From NCBI GenBank assembly GCA_023055425.1, contig JALGPY010000005.1:75495495-75559494 (forward strand): a DNA stretch of 64,000 nt. The letters run 5' to 3'. Of this stretch, positions 21,646 to 33,226 are shown one piece after another. The notes beneath the pieces are model-generated. The model made no database searches and was not told the origin of the DNA. It saw nothing but the letters and a program-made list of their open reading frames with translations. Each line of letters opens with the position of its first letter. Within the stretch, counting starts at the first letter, position 1. The DNA comes from Linanthus parryae (taxonomy: Eukaryota > Streptophyta > Magnoliopsida > Ericales > Polemoniaceae). The position numbers and the translations under genes were made by a program.

Positions 21646-21772
21646 GGGAATTGTAATCTCAACTCTCCCACATGAGAGTGTTCTATAATAAAAGACTTCT
21701 CCCAAATGGGAAGAACTTTATGATTTCGGCTATCTTTATCGCTTTACTTATTTCTACATTGCTCAATAGCGA

Positions 21773-22400
21773 AAGCCTATCTGCCATGATGGCAGCACTA
21801 TGCGAATACGATCTGGAATGATCTTTAAGCCTATCTGCTATAGCAGCACTATGCGAACACGATCTGGAATGATCTTTAAGCCTATCTGCCATGATAGCAG
21901 CCCTATGCGAATACGATCTTAAGTGATCTTTTAAGCCTATCTGCCATGATAGCAGCCCTATGCAAATACGATCTTAAGTGATCTTTTAAGCCTATATGCC
22001 ATGATAGCAGCACTATGCGAATACGATCTGGAATGATCTTTAAGCCTATCTGCCATGATAGCAGCCCTATGCGAATACGATCTTAAGTGATCTTTTAAGT
22101 CTATCTGCCATGATAGCAGCACTATGCGAATACGATCTGAAATGGTCTTTAAGCCTATCTGCCATGATAGCAGCCCTATGCGAATATGATCTTAAGTGAT
22201 CTTTAAGCCTATCTGCCATGATAGCAGCGCCATGAAAATATGATCTTAAGTGATCTTCAAAGCCTATCTGCCGAGATAGCAGCCGTTCTTAAGCCTAATT
22301 TTTAAGTGATTCTTGAGCCTATCTGCCAAGGTAGAAAAAGCTATGCAAATGCGATCTCAAACGATCCAAAAACTCATCTGCTAAGATAGCAGTTCTCACG
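21773..22400 (+). repeat. 54-55 bp minisatellite, unit 2 (about 12 monomers)
   Basis: This has the same monomers and order as the array at 16867, but it lacks three consecutive internal monomers (165 bases). The flanks and the degenerate right end match unit 1. Confidence 0.9.
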
Positions 22401-23755
22401 GATTATTTCTATAATCTGCGAATCCATCTATTGGGTAGCAAGTCATAGCGACAAACACAAAGTGCGAATATGACACTACAAAATGTGAAGCTTGCCACAG
22501 CAAATCATACAAAGGGATTTATTATTATGAGTCAAAATGACTTATAATTTATCTGTCTAGATAACAGCTTACAAGCGAAAGGCTCAGACTGAGCTAATTA
22601 CACAGCCAACATGGCTTACAATTCATCTAAATAGCAGCCTACAAGCGGAAGTTACACATAGGGGGAATCCTTACTGTAAAATGATCGGCCTACTGGTCCT
22701 AACAGAAGCTATGCGACATAATAGCATGCGACCAAAGATCTGTAGCAAGTAAGGTGTTCCTATAAAACGAACGGCCTACTAACGCTACATGACCCATGCG
22801 ACGCTATGTTCAAGATCCCAGGATCTGGCAAGGCCTCTGTCTGGTCTTATGCCCAAGAGATGTGCCTGAGGAACCACCTGTTCCGGCGTATGCGGCGGTG
22901 AAGAACAGGCAAGAAGCAACTCCTAGGACAAGAGGCTCCTTGTCCACGGAGACGAACGCAATGGCTCGTCACCCCGAGTTCAAGAACGTGGTGGCGAATG
23001 ATTCTCCTCCGGGAAAGCTAGAGGAGAAATCCGCCGTTCATTACAAATCGGTAAGAAGGTCAGTACGGCGCTGCACCTTGCCGGGAGGCGGCCGGAAACA
23101 CGACCTGCAAACATAATAGACGAAGAAAATTCTTCGAGCAAGCATGACACATTATGTGCATCTTCTTTACAATGGTTATGAAGATCAGTAAGCCTCGTAA
23201 AGAAGATCTTGAAAGCTATTTCTATGGCACAAAGCACAAACTCAGGTTTCACAACTTGAAGTTGCCATGAATCAACGAAAGACAAGCATTGAAGCCAGCA
23301 GTCGTAGGGACTCATGGCAAGCCACATTTTGGGATGAAAGACCCAAGCAGTAGAAGGCAGGGTTTATATAGACCCAACGGAGACCCTTAAAATCTCTAGC
23401 TGAGTCAGCAAATCTTGGAAAAGGGGTAAGCATCAATCACTTACGCCTTGAAAAGAGGTAACAATAAATTACCCTACTAAAGGCTACGACGATTCAGTTG
23501 CGTATCCTAATTAATGACGGAAGGTCATGATACAGATGGACTTCCCAAGGAAGGCATTCTTATCTGATAAGCAATTAGCGCAAAAATCAAGGTATAATAT
23601 CGCTAGCTGATGTCATAATTGATACGCACAGAGATATTCGAGCAAATCCCGGGAACGGAAAAACAGGCATTCAAATTTTGGAAAAAAGGGGGGAGAAACC
23701 CTAGCAACATTACAATAATGTTTTAACATTTTTTTCAAAACAAATTTGTTATTGT
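22401..23755 (+). other. Tat A 3' spacer, unit 2 (copy of 17656-19012)
   Basis: This is nearly identical to the unit 1 spacer. It repeats the 106-codon plus-strand frame (22796-23116), the 115-codon minus-strand frame (22980-23327) and the minus-strand TATA near 23361-23374. Differences are few (for example a short change in the G run near 23690). Nothing else stands out. Confidence 0.55.
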
Positions 23756-24160
23756 TCAAAATAAGCCTTTGACCAGGGAGTCATCAGGAGTAAACAAACG
23801 CGACAAATTTGCCACTTGCTCCACTTCTCGCTTCAACTGCTCGTAGTTGGCGCTCATTTCATGGAAGAGTTTCACAGCCTCTTCAACTTTCTGCTTTTGC
23901 TGCTCCAACTTCTGCTCCTCAGCTGCGAGGTTATGGAAACCGCGCTTCAGGTTCACAGCCGCGCGAATCTGGGTGACTCTGTTGACAAGATACCCAATGC
24001 CCAGCTTGCCTTGAAATTTGGGTTGAAGGTTTTGACACATGCTGAAAAGAAATTGCGCACTCTGAGGAGATATGGTCGCATGTGTGGCCGCAGACAGCTG
24101 CTCCAAAATCCAGATGGCTTCGGTCAAGAACAACCTCCTGTTGAAAGGCTCTATCTCCAA
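23756..24160 (-). pseudogene. Last exon of antisense PMD gene, unit 2 copy (truncated upstream)
   Basis: This duplicates 19013-19417 with a few substitutions (LQPKFQGKLG, YEQLKREVEQ). It keeps the coiled-coil C-terminus and the same stop. It ends upstream at the second duplication join (24158), so the exons that should precede it are absent. Confidence 0.7.
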
Positions 24161-26304
24161 GCGGTGGCGGATTTGCTAGCATAATTCCCTGATAATAGTT
24201 ATGAGCATGTAATTGAGGAGGAATTGGAGGGTCCTGAGATCTATGCAGTTGAGTTGCCTTATTGGACGCTCCATTTCAACGGGTCGTCGACAAGGAAAGG
24301 TGGAAGCATTGGAATAGTCCTGACCAAACCAGATGGAGAGGTCATACAGATGTCCGCAAAGCTTGACTTCGCAGTCACCAACAACGAAGCAGAGTATGAA
24401 GCTCTCATCGCAGGTCTTCGCGCAGCAAGGGCACTAGAAGTAAGCAATTTGACGGTTATGGGGGACTCCAAGCTAATCGTCAAACAAGCCTCAGGCGAGT
24501 ACGGTTTGAAGGAGATAAACCTGTTGCCCTACCGAACCTTGGTACAAAAGCTGGTGCAGCAGTTCTGCGATGTCAGGTACGAGCACAAACCCAAAGCAGA
24601 TAATAGGCATGGTGATGCTTTGGCCACCCTGGGATCCAAGGTCAGTGCGGATAAGTGTCCCGCAAATATCTCGATTGAAGTGCGAACGTCCTCGGCGTTG
24701 ACAGAGGACGCGCGCGATGACGAATGCATGGATCATGCAGACTGGAGAAAGTCAATATTGCGTGCCATCGCAGAAGGAACGAGCAACGAAAACTGGGCGT
24801 CCACAAAGGGGTATTGCATTGATGACAACACCCTCTACTATAAGGGCCCAGGCGGAATACTCATGCGATGCGTCTCACAGCAGGAGGGGCAAATGTTGTT
24901 AGAAAAGATTCACCAACATACTTGTGGGGAAAATGAGGTGTCAATCTATCGGAAAGCCCAGAGGTATGGGATTCACTGGCCGGACATGTCAACGGCCGCG
25001 GCATTAATTCAAGGGAATTGCGAGAGTTGCGCACTGATCAAGGACTCTCTATTAATTGCTCTAGCCGATCATGATGTGGATTGGAGGAAGCCACTCTTTG
25101 ACTTTCTCACGCAGGGAATCGAGCCTGAGTTGAGAAAAGAATCCGAGAAGCTAAAATGAAAGGCAGCCCGGTACGTGGTGCAAGAGAATATACTCTGGCG
25201 AAGGGGCCACGAGGGTAACCTGTTGCGATGCCTAGATAGCAAGGAAGCACAAGAGGTGATGGACCTCTCACATCAAGTGGAACATCAGGGAGGTGCGAAG
25301 TTATGCAGACAGCTCCTCACAGTTGGCTACATCTGGCCCACCATGATAGCAGATTGCCGAGCTAAAGTAAGGAGATGCCAGGAGTGTCAATTCAAAGGCA
25401 ACCTGGTACATGCTCCTGCAGTAGATTTGCATGCGCTGGGAATGCCATGGCCATTTCATACTTGGGCTTTGGATTTTGTTGGCCCTATTCGACCAGCTCG
25501 CATGGGAACCAGTTTATCCTCACTGCGACCGAGTTATTCACTAAGTGGGTAGAAGCAATACCACTGAAGACGGCAAATGCGCTCGCTGTAGTTCATTTCA
25601 TCCAAGAGAACATCATATGCAGGTTCGGAATTCCTAACACCATTCTCTCGGATAATGGTACCCCCTTCGTCAATCGCCAGGTAGCTGCGAAGCTAGCGGA
25701 GTACAACAAAAGGCAGATATGTTCTGCCCCCTACTACCCGAAAGGGAATGGCCAAGCGGAGGCAACTAACAAGACGTTGTTAAGAATCTTGAGCAAGATG
25801 ATGGCAGATGACCACAAGAAATGGGCTGATTCTTTGAACATAGCCTTGTGGGCGTACCGAACTTCTCCAAGGACTCCCACGGGAGTCTCCCCGTTTCTTC
25901 TATGTTATGGCGCTGAAGCTGTAGTACCTGCGGAGGTAAAAGTTAACTCCGCAAGACTGGCCTTCCATGCACTATATGACAATCAACGCGATCATGATTT
26001 GGTCCTCTTAGAAGAGAAGCGGGAGCAAGCTAAACGGACTAACAAACGATACCAAGAAAGGATCGCGCGCACTTACAACAAAACAGTCCAACGTCGAGAT
26101 TTCGTAGTTGGAGATTTGGTCTTGCGCGCATCGGACCATTGCATGCGGGAGGCAGCTCACCCAAAATTTACAGCCAGCTGGGAAGGGCCCTTCGAAGTCA
26201 CAGAAGTCTTTGATAGTGGCTACTGCAACATACAAAGGCTACATGGGACGGCCTCAACCCCAAGCTCAGTCAATATGCGCTGGATTAAGAAGTATTATCC
26301 TTAA
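24158..26304 (+). pseudogene. Tat second RNase H and integrase, unit 3 (element A)
   Basis: A stop soon after the join (near 24181) means the open frame starts only at 24224. The second RNase H has FNGSST (Asn for Asp). Unlike units 1 and 2, it reads through the ...QEGQMLLEKIHQHTCGE junction in frame, as in element B, then meets the TGA at 25157-25159. The zinc domain is at 25175-25552, where a frameshift after the first catalytic Asp (LDFVGPIRPA) moves the core to 25375-26304. That frame holds ILSDNGTPF, GQAEATNKTLL and a C-terminal domain ending MRWIKKYYP. It is a mosaic of A-type and B-type features. Confidence 0.8.
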
Positions 26305-26512
26305 CTCCTCTTATTACATGCATTAGATTACAATGCCTACTTTATGCTCTGTATTGCTAAGGATTCATGCATATTCTCTCCCACATGAGGAAATTGTAAT
26401 CTCAACTCTCCCACATGAGAGTGTTCTATAATAAAAGAATTCTCCCAAATGGGAAGAACTTTATGATTTCGGCTATCTTTATCGCTTTACTTATTTCTAC
26501 ATTGCTCAATAG

Positions 26513-27200
26513 CGAAAGCCTATCTGCCATGATAGCAGCACTATGCGAATATGATCTGGAATGATCTTTAAGCCTATCTGCCATGATAGCAGCCCTATGC
26601 AAATACGATCTTAAGTGATATTTTAAGCCTATCTGCCATGATAGCAGCACTATGCGAACACGATCTGGAATGATCTTTAAGCCTATCTGCCATGATAGCA
26701 GCCCTATGCCAATACGATCTTAAGTGATCTTTTAAGCTTATCTGCCATGATAGCAGCCCTATGCAAATACGATCTTAAGTGGTCTTTTAAGCCTATCTGC
26801 CATGATAGCAGCACTATGCGAATACGATTTGGAATGATCTTTAAGCCTATCTGCCATGATGGCAGCCCTATGCGAATACGATCTTAAGTGATCTTTCAAG
26901 TCTATATGCTATGATAGCAGCACTATGCGAATACGATCTGAAATGGTCTTTAAGCCTATCTGCCATGATAGCAGCCCTATGCGAATATGATCTTATGTGA
27001 TCTTTAAGCCTATCTGCCATGATAGCAGCGCCATGCAAATATGATCTTAAGTGATCTTCAAAGCCTATATGCCGAGATAGCAGCCGTGCTTAAGCCTAAT
27101 TTTTAAGTGATTCTTGAGCCTATCTGCCAAGGTAGCAAAAGCTATGCAAATGCGATCTCAAACGATCCGTAAACTCATCTGCTAAGATAGCAGTTCTCAC
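26513..27200 (+). repeat. 54-55 bp minisatellite, unit 3
   Basis: This has the same monomer family as units 1 and 2, but the variant order resembles element B (for example GCCCTATGCCAATACG, GATTTGGAATG). The degenerate right end matches B (GTAGCAAAAGC instead of GTAGAAAAAGC). Confidence 0.9.
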
Positions 27201-27897
27201 GGATGATTTCTATAATCTGCGAATCCATCTATTGGGTAGCAAGTCATAGCGACAAACACAAAGTGCAAATATGACACTACAAAAAGTGAAGCTTGCCAAT
27301 ACGCTTGCGAATGTAGCAATTTGTTGTGACAATAACAGCAAATCATACAAAGCGATTTATTATTATGAGTCAAAATGACTTATAATTTATCTGTCTAGAT
27401 AACAGCTTACAAGCGAAAGGCTCAAACTGAGCTAATTACACAGCCAACATGGCTTACAATTCATCTAAATAGCAGCCTACAAGCGGAAGTTACACATAGG
27501 GGGAGTCCTTACTGTAAAAGGATCGGCCTACTGGTCCTAACAGAAGCTATGCGACATAATAGCCTGCGAACAAAGATCTCTAGCAAGTAGGGTGTTCCTA
27601 TAAAACGAACGGCCTACTAACGCTACAAGACCTATGCAACGCTATGTTCAAGATCCCAGGATCTGACAAGGCCTCTGTCTGGTCTTCTGCCCAAGAGATG
27701 TGCCTGAGGAATCACCTGTTCCAGCGTATGCGGCGGTGAAGAACAGGCAAGCAGCAACTCCTAAGGCAAGAGGCTCCTTGTCCACGGAGACAAACGCAAT
27801 GGCTCGTCACCCTGAGTTCAAGAACGTGGTGGCGAATGATTATCCTCCGGGAAAGCTAGAGGAGAAATCCGCCGTTCATTACAAATCGGTAAGAAGG
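27201..27897 (+). other. Tat A 3' spacer, unit 3
   Basis: This corresponds to 17656-18360 but is of B type. It has an extra stretch near 27297-27340 (CAATACGCTTGCGAATG...) missing from units 1 and 2. It ends at ...GAAACACGACCTG, which is fused directly to CTCCAACTTCTGC. The 0.8 kb that separates these in units 1 and 2 is deleted at a CTG microhomology. Confidence 0.6.
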
Positions 27898-28274
27898 TCA
27901 GTACGGCGCTGCACCTTGCCGGGAGGCGGCCGGAAACACGACCTGCTCCAACTTCTGCTCCTCAGCTGCGAGGTTATGGAAACCGCGCTTCAGGTTCACA
28001 GCCGCGCGAATCTGGGTGACTCTGTTGACAAGATACCCAAAGCCCAGCTTGCCTTGAACTTTGGCTTGAAGGTTTTGACACATGCTGAAAAGCAACTGCG
28101 CACTCTGAGGAGAGATGGTCGCAGGTGTGGCCGCAGACAGCTGCTCCAAAATCCAGATGGCTTCGGTCAAGAACATCCTCCTGTTGAAAGGCTCTATCTC
28201 CAAGGACCTCGCAAATGATCGAGGATAAGAGAGACGCATTTGGACCAGCCAGTCCACATCAGTGTGCTTCAAAC
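27898..28274 (-). pseudogene. Antisense PMD gene, exon 6 (element A), C-terminus replaced
   Basis: The exon starts at 28274 after the acceptor GGTTAG. It continues in phase 1 from exon 5 with a segment reading LKHTDVDWLVQMRLSYP, then FARSLEIEPFNRRMFLTEAIW and FSMCQNLQAKVQGKLGFGYL. The coiled coil begins (AAEEQKLEQ). The 0.8 kb deletion then fuses it to spacer sequence (VVFPAASRQGAAPY), replacing the natural C-terminus seen at 19013-19160. The same altered end occurs in element B. Confidence 0.7.
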
Positions 28275-28351
28275 CTAACCATGTTGGTTCAAGTCAGAAT
28301 ATCAAGCTTGTAAATGAAGAATGCAAAGTGCGAACGATAATGGTAACGTAC

Positions 28352-29474
28352 CAGTTCCTTCAAGGATCTCGCGCAAAGAAGGAATGCGCATTGCTGGGAC
28401 AGCTGAAGACTGTCCTCACTCCATTGCTCTCCTATCATCTGCGAGCTCTAGCTCCTCATAGTTGGCAGGAAGGGTATAAGTCGCGCCAGGTGCGACTGCA
28501 GCTCCTACCTGCTGTAGATACTGCTTTCTGACATGACAGATCTTGGCCACGTGGCAACCATCTAGCACACCATATTGTGCTCCACACACACTGGATCACC
28601 AGCCGAGCTGATCCATGTGGGGGCTGCGAGACAGAGCCCTCGCATACCACTGCACGGGACTTGTAGGGACTTAGTGGTTTGGAGGCTAGAGTAAGCCCTG
28701 TCGCGTGCGAGCCAAGCCCGCGCGCGACCCTTAGTAACTGTTTTGAGAGATCTATGGCACGAGCTCCCTAGACCCGGTCAATCCGATCAAACCCGGTCAA
28801 CCTCGTAACGGTTCCGGTACTCGCGCACCACGTGCTCTAACGGTTCCTATATACTCAGACGAACGTGCCGTTTTGGTTAAGCTAATTAATCCGCCATTAA
28901 TGGGCGCATTAACCACACTACAACGGTCATGTTCTCTTGTATATATAGATCGTTACCCTTTCCATACAAAGAAGAACACACTGCCATACGCGGAAGCTCT
29001 GCCAAACCTCTGTCTCTCTCTCAAACATTGCTACTGACTTACTCTCTCCCTACACACACCCCTACTCTTCCTGTGCGATCCCTGATCCACTACGCACGGT
29101 GTACACGGAGGTCTCCCTGCCGGAATCTCTTGTGCACACCTGCGAACTCCAAAAGCTCCATGCAGGAGGAATCACTGGAGGCTCAGTCATTGCTGGAGGC
29201 ATGGCAACAGTAGAAGTTGCAGCTCAGTTAGGGATGCCTTCGAACGCGAAAGCCTCAACATCATCTGCTTCTGTTTCCTCAACAGCAGCATTGGTATCTT
29301 CCTCCATCAGCACGGTGTTAGCTTCGGCATCATCAGAAACTTCAATGATGTCCTCGAAGGGCTCTCCCGCATACTCAGCAGCTGCGACGGGCTTCTCGGT
29401 ATGAGAACTCGGCACCGGGACATAAGATGCCGAAGGTTGACTCCTCTGTTCCGACATGGCTTCACCAACATTAC
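28352..29474 (-). pseudogene. Antisense PMD gene, exon 5 (element A), split by solo LTR
   Basis: The acceptor ACCGCAG precedes 29474 and the donor CTG|GTACGT follows 28352. It encodes an acidic, Ala/Val-rich region (MSEQRSQPSASYVPVPSSH, EDIIEVSDDAEANTVLMEED). A TGA at about 29224 (CGA in element B) stops the A frame after FEGIPN. A solo Tat LTR (28513-29138) with CCTGC duplications interrupts the exon. Phase 1 at both ends agrees with the neighbouring exons. Confidence 0.7.
28513..29138 (+). mobile_element. Solo Tat-type LTR
   Basis: This is a 626-bp LTR from TGTAGATACTGC to TGTGCACA, flanked by perfect CCTGC duplications (28508-28512 and 29139-29143). Element B has an empty site here (around 50777). 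It is more diverged from the other Tat LTRs (ACATGACAGATCTTGG, and a shortened GC-rich hairpin), so it represents another subfamily member that was later reduced by LTR-LTR recombination. Confidence 0.9.
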
Positions 29475-29734
29475 CTGCGGTACAAGACAGGACAATGTGA
29501 GGTAACCTGTATTAAACAATATTTTGTTATTTTGATAAACCAAGAGCAAGCACCTCCACGCATAGGTGGGATTGCAGCATCTGCATCATAGGCTAAGGAC
29601 ACGGAACCGTGTCCTATTAACGTATCTTCATTAAGCGTATCTTTAAGATGAGCGTGACCTGGGGCGCGAAGAAACCAGTCATGATAATGCTTGGGTTACT
29701 AAGCCTAGTTCACAAATGTTGTTCAAATGATTAC

Positions 29735-30205
29735 CTGAAGGTTCACCGCACTTTCTTACTAGCCAGCGGCGAATGTCAGCTTTCGATAAGCCATGCTTTA
29801 ATGCACCAACAATCACATCTCGGTAAGTTACTGCAAGATTAAAAATCTCACCTTCGTTACCGCCTGCGATTTCTTCGAAGTCCGCTTGGACTTGCTCTAG
29901 AGCCGCCGCATCTTCTTCTGGAGCCGCATCATCCTCATCAACTTGAGGGGCCGCATCTTCTGGAATTGCATCTTCTTCATCGGTTGGACGCACCAAGTCG
30001 TCGACATGCTGCTCTTCCAGACTCCTTTGCTTTATGCGTTCAATCTCTTCTTCTTCTCGCTTTCTTCTTCTTTCAGCAGCCTCCGCAGCTGTTCTCCTAG
30101 ACTCCGCAAGGATGTCCTCGTCTATGGTTTCGTTGGAAATACCAGAATGAGAACCTCTCTTCTGCCTCTTGGCCAAAAGGCCACTGATGGTCTCATCATC
30201 ATCAT
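29735..30205 (-). pseudogene. Antisense PMD gene, exon 4 (element A)
   Basis: This 471-base exon lies between acceptor TTTGCAG (30206-30212) and donor TTCAG|GTAATC. It encodes an acidic start (DDDDETISG), a basic helix predicted to be coiled coil (AAEAAERRRKREEEEIERIK), an acidic Ala-rich linker (DEDDAAPEEDAAALEQ) and a C-terminal segment ending in RRWLVRKCGEPS. It is open throughout in element A. The element B equivalent (51371-51841) has a TAA near its end. Entry phase and exit phase are both 1. Confidence 0.7.
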
Positions 30206-30279
30206 CTGCAAAGGAACAAATTGTTCAATCAAGATTGCGAAAGTTAAGATAATGAGAAGAGAAGTACGATTGAGATACC

Positions 30280-30783
30280 TCCCGACTCTTCCTCTTGTAT
30301 CTCATCTCTCCCTCTGTCTGTGACATCTTCGAATCTTTCCTCTTCTTCATCTCTTTCTCTCTCCTCTCTTCTCTCCTCCTCCTCTTCCTCCTGACCAAAC
30401 GGAACAAAGGTCTCCAGTGCGAGCTCTTTCCGCACTTTGCTTGGCATGCGACCTTTACCTTTATCTCTGGAAGTAAGGGATCTCGCAGGAGGGGACGTTG
30501 GAGCGCTCCTAGGGGAAGAGATTTTGACTCCCCTCTGCCTGGTCCTCTTTGCCCTCGGAGCAACAGTTGTTGGGGGAGACGGATCATCCCTGGGAGGAGA
30601 CAAGGCTGGAGTATTGTCTATCATCGAGTCAGCAAAAACATCCATGACTTGGCGAATACGGGCCTCAACTGCAGGAGCCATTCTCATTGCTAGCCGAACC
30701 GGTTTACCCTGCCTTCTCGCAGCAACAATGGTGGTGATCAGCGACTTGGAGCGTTCACCAGATGCGAATCTCCTCACATAGCA
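30280..30783 (-). pseudogene. Antisense PMD gene, exon 3 (element A)
   Basis: The acceptor TTCTGCTGTAG precedes 30783 and the donor GGGAG|GTATCTC follows 30280. It begins in phase 0 with CYVRRFASGERSKSLITTIV and continues with AMRMAPAVEARIRQVMDVFA. It then has a Ser/Pro/Arg-rich basic tract (PRAKRTRQRGVKISSPRSAP) and an extremely acidic/basic charged tail (EEEEEERREERERDEEEER), and is open throughout. The composition suggests a disordered nuclear-type linker. I recognise no domain here. Confidence 0.7.
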
Positions 30784-30857
30784 CTACAGCAGAAAATGGA
30801 GCATAAGTTTCGACACAACGGAATAAAGAAACTTAACACGTGCAAAAGATTTTTTAC

Positions 30858-32740
30858 CTTGGCGAATGTTTCGCTGTATTTGATGACATGCGAATCGCCT
30901 TTCTTAACTACGGCCATCTTCTATTCAAGGATGGTGGAGGGACAAAAGTGATTCTCGTGATCCAGCAACGAATAGCAGCCATATTGGGTGTCGTCCAGAC
31001 TACAATTGGGACGGAAAGGGAACGAATTTCGCTTGATCACAGGAGCCCTGCTTGATCGAGGGGTCGACTGCGTCTCAAATCTTGCCTGCTGGGTATTCGA
31101 ATAGGCAACCCAGTTCCTGGAGTAGCCACCTTCGCGGTTTCCTGGGGGTTGCTCAAAGGGAAGGTTGCTCCTTAAAATTGTTTTGCACTCGCCAGACAGT
31201 AGTCGTTTTTAGCAGCCTCTTATGATGGACTGCGGCCAGATTGAGGGTGCCACCGCATCAAAGTCAAATTGGGGAGAAACGCGAGTAGGATCGACATCCA
31301 CCGTGATCCTCTCGTATCTAGGAGTAAGCTCGCGAACATATTCCGCGAGAGCTGGAAGAGAGCTTCTGAGACACCAGCAGAAAAATTCGCGATAGCGCTC
31401 GTGGAAATGCTTCCCGCTCTCGAAAAGGAGATCTTCCGAGAAAGCAACAGCCTTGGAAGGATACAGTTTTGGGAACCATCGCACATTCTCAACACGCGTG
31501 GCATAAGGCCTAGCTGTAAACTCGCTGCAATTGTCGCATATCAGGCTCCAGGTGCACTTAGGAAAGTGAGTTCCAAACCATCTCGCAGCCCTGCCACTGT
31601 TACGCTCTTCCTCCGCACCCGGGACACACCACTTACTGGGCTTAGAAGGAACAGGAGCATAAGAGGGCCATCGCTCAAAGACCCACATAGTCAAGAAGGC
31701 AATATTGACATAGGTCAGCACGTCGAGGCGACCGCGCGAGTCCTTGATTGCTACAACCAGCTGGTCTAATCTATGGTACGAGGTGCCCAAGACTAGAGGC
31801 CCAAGTGCGACCTTTTGACCAAGGGTCAGTTTCACAGCAAGAGGAAGGACATGATAGAAGACCCCATCATGAGGATGGCCATCGATCAAATACCTCGACA
31901 ACCAGGCGCAGAGAAAAGCACATAGGGTCACATGATAACCCTTGCCATTCACATAATTTTTAGCCTTGGGGTTCTGGCTCAGAAGTTTCTTGGTGATACT
32001 ACTACTCGCATAATCGCGGAAGAAGTATTGCACCCACTTGTTCCAAGTATTCTTCGCAGATGTGTCAACCAGTTGCCAATCGGGAAGAAGTTCCGCAGGT
32101 GTCCACCGGGTGGAAATTTTTTTCACCTCTGACAAGCATTCCTCCATCTGCTTGTTCAACGCAAGCTCTGCATCAGTCCTCAAGGGACTCAAAGGATCCA
32201 CATCACCCACAGGAGACAGATCATACAGCATGTGTACATCTTCAAGGGTGGGAGCAGCCTCGAACTCAGCAAAGTGGAATGTGTGAGTCGCAGGCGAGTA
32301 GCGCGAGAGAAGGTTTAGAAGCATGGACTGGTCCAGCTTCACGGCAACACCCTTCATAGCACGGACTGCAAAATATATGCCAGCATCGTTCAAAGCAATG
32401 GCATGATGGGTCAGTACATGGTCAATCCACTCATCCCTAAAGTCCAATTTCTGAACTAACGCTTGAGCGGAAATCGCAGTATATGGGAAAAACCCATTTT
32501 CGACCCCCAATCGAACCACATCCTTGGAATCGATCAATTCGAGCATGACCGCATTAACAGGAGGGGCCAGTTTTTGCAATTCTTCAACAGGAACAGGGGT
32601 TGGCAGGTTCTTCACCTTAACCCTAGCAGGGTAGAAGTCTTTGTCACCCAGATAGGGGGCTTTCCGCCATAAGGTCTGGGGAAGATCAGGTATTTCTTCG
32701 ACCTCCTTAACGGGTTTAGTTCCTTTTTTCTTTGCCATTC
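30858..32740 (-). pseudogene. Antisense PMD gene, exon 2 with plant mobile domain (element A)
   Basis: The coding start at 32738 (MAKKKGTKPVKEVEE) lies two bases inside the exon, right after a strong acceptor (TTTTCCACAG). The 509 residues to a TAA at 31209-31211 contain a plant mobile domain. Visible signatures are LLSRYSPATHTF (about 143-154), PTLEDVHMLYDLSPVGD (163-179), FLCAWLSRYLIDGHPHDG, FYHVLPLAVKLTLGQKVALG and TMWVFERWPSYAPVPSKP. In element B the codon at the TAA is TAC and the frame runs on to the donor CCAAG|GTAAAC, so the stop is a mutation. PMD proteins are nuclear plant proteins linked to transposon biology; the role here is unknown. Confidence 0.8.
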
Positions 32741-33226
32741 CTGTGGAAAAGCAAGAAAAAAGGGGGGAGAAATACACACACTTTAGTTTGAATTTCAAGA
32801 TTCAGTTTGAAGCAATGAGGGTCTATCAGAAGAAAGATGAACAGTTCAGTGTCAATTTTTGGGTTTGAAAGTGCAGAATCGATTGCATTATTGGGAATTT
32901 CAGAAACCCTATACATTCAAAACCCTTACAATCTGGGGATTAAATCAAGTCTGATTTTAAAGAGCAAGGTCTCCTTCGCAGTTTCCAATGGACGGCATGT
33001 TTTAGACAGTCATGGGTTTGCAGATTCAACACAGTTCAAAGCATACATCGACATGTTGAATAAAAATTGAACAAGGCCAACCTTGTTTTGGTAAAGCTTG
33101 CTTGGATGCGGACAGTTGAAGAAGACGATTGACGAGAAAGAATTGATGATTGATTATCTGAATCTTCTCTTGAAGGCTTCCGGGTATCATTCACTTTAAG
33201 AGAAAGAAGTTATGCTTTGAAACAAT

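Larger units (their letters stand above)
14507..28212 (+). repeat. Tandem triplication inside Tat A
   Basis: Three head-to-tail units begin at 14507, 19415 and 24158 with the same CAAGCGGTGGCGGATTTG. Each holds second RNase H, integrase, minisatellite, a 3' spacer and the last exon of the antisense gene. Unit lengths are 4908 and 4743 bases for the first two, a difference of 165 bases that equals three minisatellite monomers. Both internal joins are identical (...CTCTATCTCCAAG to CGGTGGCGG). In the intact context the left side continues GACCTCGCAAATG (28204) and the right side is preceded by AAATCG. The shared bases at the join are CAAG. Element B has only one unit. Confidence 0.9.

Noticed and set aside
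27950..27965. Reading the 0.8 kb difference between units 1/2 and unit 3/B as a spliced intron copied through RNA
   Set aside because: The right border on the minus strand has an AG acceptor-like end, but the left border is CA, not GT, and a CTG microhomology explains the deletion.
31269..31769. 166-codon plus-strand frame opposite the PMD exon
   Set aside because: It is a complementary-strand shadow of a conserved coding exon; the PMD motifs are on the minus strand.
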